Source: an uncultured Prevotella sp. (GTDB taxonomy: Bacteria; Bacteroidota; Bacteroidia; Bacteroidales; Bacteroidaceae). From it: a DNA stretch of 14,746 bases. Of this stretch, positions 13,067 to 14,746 are shown one piece after another. Each line of letters begins with the position of its first letter. Position 1 is the first letter of the stretch. The stretch lies in assembly GCA_900550035.1 (NCBI GenBank), contig URQS01000072.1:1-14746 (forward strand), read 5' to 3'. A model generated the notes under the pieces. That model saw only the letters and a program-made list of their open reading frames with translations. It was not told where the DNA came from and did no database searches. Both the position numbers and the translations under genes were made by a program.

Positions 13067-14554
13067 CTACTTGAGTTTCCATGTGGCACCGTCCTTGGTG
13101 TCCTTCACCTCAAAACCGAGTTCGGCGAGTTCGTCGCGGATGCGGTCGCTGGTGGCCCAGTCCTTCGATGCCTTGGCCTTAGAGCGCAGGTCGAGCACCA
13201 TATCCACCACCTTGCCGAAGGCTTCTTCGCGATGTGACGACGAGCCGGCGTTGTCGGGACGCAGTCCGAGCAGCTCAAACGCGAACAGGCGCATTGTATC
13301 GGCAAGCTCCTTGAGGTCGGCCTCAGAGATAGTAGCCTTATGGTCGACGAGCTTGTTCACTACCGAGCAAGCCTCGAAGAGGTGGGCTATGACGAGCGGA
13401 GTGGCGAAGTCGTCGTTCATTGCGTCGTAACACTTCTCGCGAAGTTGGCTTACGAGCTTGTGAGTGGCCTCGTCGCTCTCGGCTGAAGCTACTATGCGGT
13501 CGAGGTCAGCGATGCCGTTCATGAGCTTCTCAAGTCCCTTCTGCGATGCCAGGAGCGCCTCGTTGGAGAAGTCTACAGTGCCACGGTAGTGTGCAGAGAG
13601 TATGAAGAAGCGTATAGTCATAGGCGAATAGGGCTGGTCGAGATTCTTATTGTTGCCCGTAAAGAACTCTTCGAGGGTGATGAAGTTGCCGAGCGACTTG
13701 CCCATCTTCTGACCGTTGATTGTAATCATGTTGTTGTGCATCCAGTAGTGTACCATCTGGTCGCCTTGCGAAGCTACAGCCTGGGCTATCTCGCACTCGT
13801 GGTGAGGGAATACGAGGTCCATTCCGCCTCCGTGAATGTCGAAGTGTGAGCCGAGATACTTGCGTCCCATGGCTGTACACTCGCAGTGCCATCCGGGGAA
13901 ACCGTCGCTCCATGGACTTGGCCAGCGCATGATATGCTCGGGCGATGCCTTCTTCCAAAGTGCAAAGTCGGCCTGATTGCGCTTCTCGCCTACTCCATCA
14001 AGTGCGCGCGATGCGTCCTTCACGTCGTCGAGATTGCGGCCTGAGAGTATGCCGTAGTGGTATTTCTCGTTATACTTCTTCACGTCGAAGTAGATAGAAC
14101 CGTTGCTCTCGTAGGCAAAACCGTTGTCGAGAATCTGCTGTACGAGCTGTTCCTGCTCGATGATGTGGCCCGTGGCGTGCGGCTCGATGCTCGGCGGGAG
14201 CACGTTGAGAGCCTCCATGGCAGCGTGATAGCGGTTGGTGTAGTACTGTGCTATCTCCATCGGCTCGAGCTGTTCGAGTCGTGCCTTCTTCTCTATCTTG
14301 TCGTCGCCCTCATCTGCGTCGTGCTCCAAGTGGCCCACGTCGGTGATGTTGCGCACATAGCGCACCTTATAGCCTAAGTGCTTGAGGTAGCGGAAGAGTA
14401 TGTCGAATGTGATAGCGGGACGAGCGTGTCCCAGATGCGGGTCGCCGTATACGGTAGGTCCGCACACATACATGCCGACATTGGGGGCGTGCAGCGGCTT
14501 GAACACTTCCTTTCTACGCGACAGCGTATTGTAAATCCAGAGTACTTGTTCCAT
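13067..14554 (-). CDS. cysS: Cysteine--tRNA ligase
   Basis: Class I aminoacyl-tRNA synthetase that charges tRNA-Cys; cytoplasmic and essential. The 495-residue protein carries the HIGH-type motif HLGH (40-43) and KMGKS (283-287) for ATP binding. The catalytic zinc ligands that select cysteine are in place by alignment with the E. coli enzyme: C31 in YVCGPTVYGDPH, C226 in WHCECTAMG, and H251 and E255 in FPHHECEIAQ. The helical DALR-type domain follows (from about 340), and the C-terminal anticodon-binding region ends in LGFEVKDTKDGATWKLK. The start at 14554 fits the family N-terminus. Upstream are a hairpin terminator (14594-14640) and the tail of another minus-strand gene, so cysS probably has its own promoter within 14555-14593, although no perfect TAnnTTTG is visible there. 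Confidence 0.98.
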   Translation of the reverse strand: MEQVLWIYNTLSRRKEVFKPLHAPNVGMYVCGPTVYGDPHLGHARPAITFDILFRYLKHLGYKVRYVRNITDVGHLEHDADEGDDKIEKKARLEQLEPMEIAQYYTNRYHAAMEALNVLPPSIEPHATGHIIEQEQLVQQILDNGFAYESNGSIYFDVKKYNEKYHYGILSGRNLDDVKDASRALDGVGEKRNQADFALWKKASPEHIMRWPSPWSDGFPGWHCECTAMGRKYLGSHFDIHGGGMDLVFPHHECEIAQAVASQGDQMVHYWMHNNMITINGQKMGKSLGNFITLEEFFTGNNKNLDQPYSPMTIRFFILSAHYRGTVDFSNEALLASQKGLEKLMNGIADLDRIVASAESDEATHKLVSQLREKCYDAMNDDFATPLVIAHLFEACSVVNKLVDHKATISEADLKELADTMRLFAFELLGLRPDNAGSSSHREEAFGKVVDMVLDLRSKAKASKDWATSDRIRDELAELGFEVKDTKDGATWKLK

Positions 14555-14593
14555 AATCGTTTATGTTTTCTTATATAGGTTACTAACGAAAAG

Positions 14594-14635
14594 CCCTGCA
14601 CCACAGCCCGATGTGGACGGCAATGCAGGGTTTTT
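14594..14635. terminator. Hairpin terminator between the right-edge gene and cysS
   Basis: CCCTGCA (14594-14600) pairs with TGCAGGG (14624-14630), with an inner stem CCACA (14601-14605) and TGTGG (14612-14616). On the minus strand the stem is followed by CTTTTCG; on the plus strand by TTTTTATATTTC. It lies 26 bp past the stop of the minus-strand gene at the edge and is best read as its terminator, though the better T-run faces the other way. Confidence 0.7.
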
Positions 14636-14655
14636 ATATTTCTAATGCGATATGA

Positions 14656-14746
14656 TTAGATATCGTTGTTGTGGTCGAGTGAGTCGTTGAAATCCTTCGG
14701 CTCGCGGTGTTCGCGACGACCGTCACGACGCTCACCACCCTCACGA
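14656..14746 (-). CDS. C-terminal end of a gene cut by the window edge (Arg-rich tail)
   Basis: Only the last 29 codons are present; the stop TAA is at 14656-14658. The residues are REGGERRDGRREHREPKDF followed by NDSLDHNNDI. Such a charged Arg/Gly/Glu-rich tail is typical of RNA-binding proteins in Bacteroidetes, for example polynucleotide phosphorylase, ribonucleases or DEAD-box helicases. Polynucleotide phosphorylase is my first guess, but the fragment is too short to decide. Codon use and regular reading frame support real coding. Confidence 0.6.
   Translation of the reverse strand, partial: REGGERRDGRREHREPKDFNDSLDHNNDI

Overview
The window looks like chromosomal DNA of a Bacteroidales bacterium, most probably a Prevotella-like genus. 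The evidence is perfect Bacteroidetes -7 promoter boxes (TAnnTTTG), secreted proteins ending in the tail GxNIV(R/K)YSDG(S/T)V(R/K)KV(V/I)VK, lipoproteins and TonB-dependent uptake proteins, and AT-rich intergenic simple repeats. Nearly all genes lie on the minus strand; only one outer-membrane protein gene is on the plus strand. The genus is inferred, not proven.

Left part (1-2745). A gene-free stretch of 389 bp holds a long inverted repeat and a G-rich tandem repeat with G-quadruplex-type motifs. It is followed on the minus strand by an RNase HI gene and argS, which probably form one transcript (argS then rnhA) from a promoter at about 2734.

Central part (2793-10789), read right to left. 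This is a vitamin B12 acquisition region. An unmistakable cobalamin riboswitch (about 10564-10772) precedes a large secreted protein that joins an N-terminal module, a BtuG-like beta-propeller, a small all-beta module and a C-terminal sorting-type tail. A strong intrinsic terminator follows. Next comes a BtuB-like TonB-dependent receptor with its own -7 box almost touching its start codon. Then come three small overlapping genes: a DUF3990 protein (ADP-ribosyltransferase-like fold, inferred) flanked by two small partner proteins. The set ends with a BtuG-like propeller lipoprotein and another secreted surface protein. The surface proteins would capture corrinoid and BtuB would import it through the outer membrane. 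The small-gene cassette is the odd one out and looks like a toxin-antitoxin or defence-type module placed inside the transport locus.

Right part (10929-14746). A small outer-membrane beta-barrel gene faces right. A META-domain lipoprotein and a Sir2-family deacylase form a two-gene operon on the minus strand. This operon is bracketed by two inverted copies of a palindromic, MITE-like repeat of about 170 bp (11511-11695 and 12862-13029). cysS follows, then the last 29 codons of a gene running off the right edge, separated from cysS by a hairpin terminator.

The most interesting items are the three-gene DUF3990 cassette inside the B12 locus, the inverted repeat pair around META-sirtuin, the riboswitch/terminator/promoter arrangement that seems to uncouple btuB from the riboswitch, and the multi-domain BtuG-like fusion.
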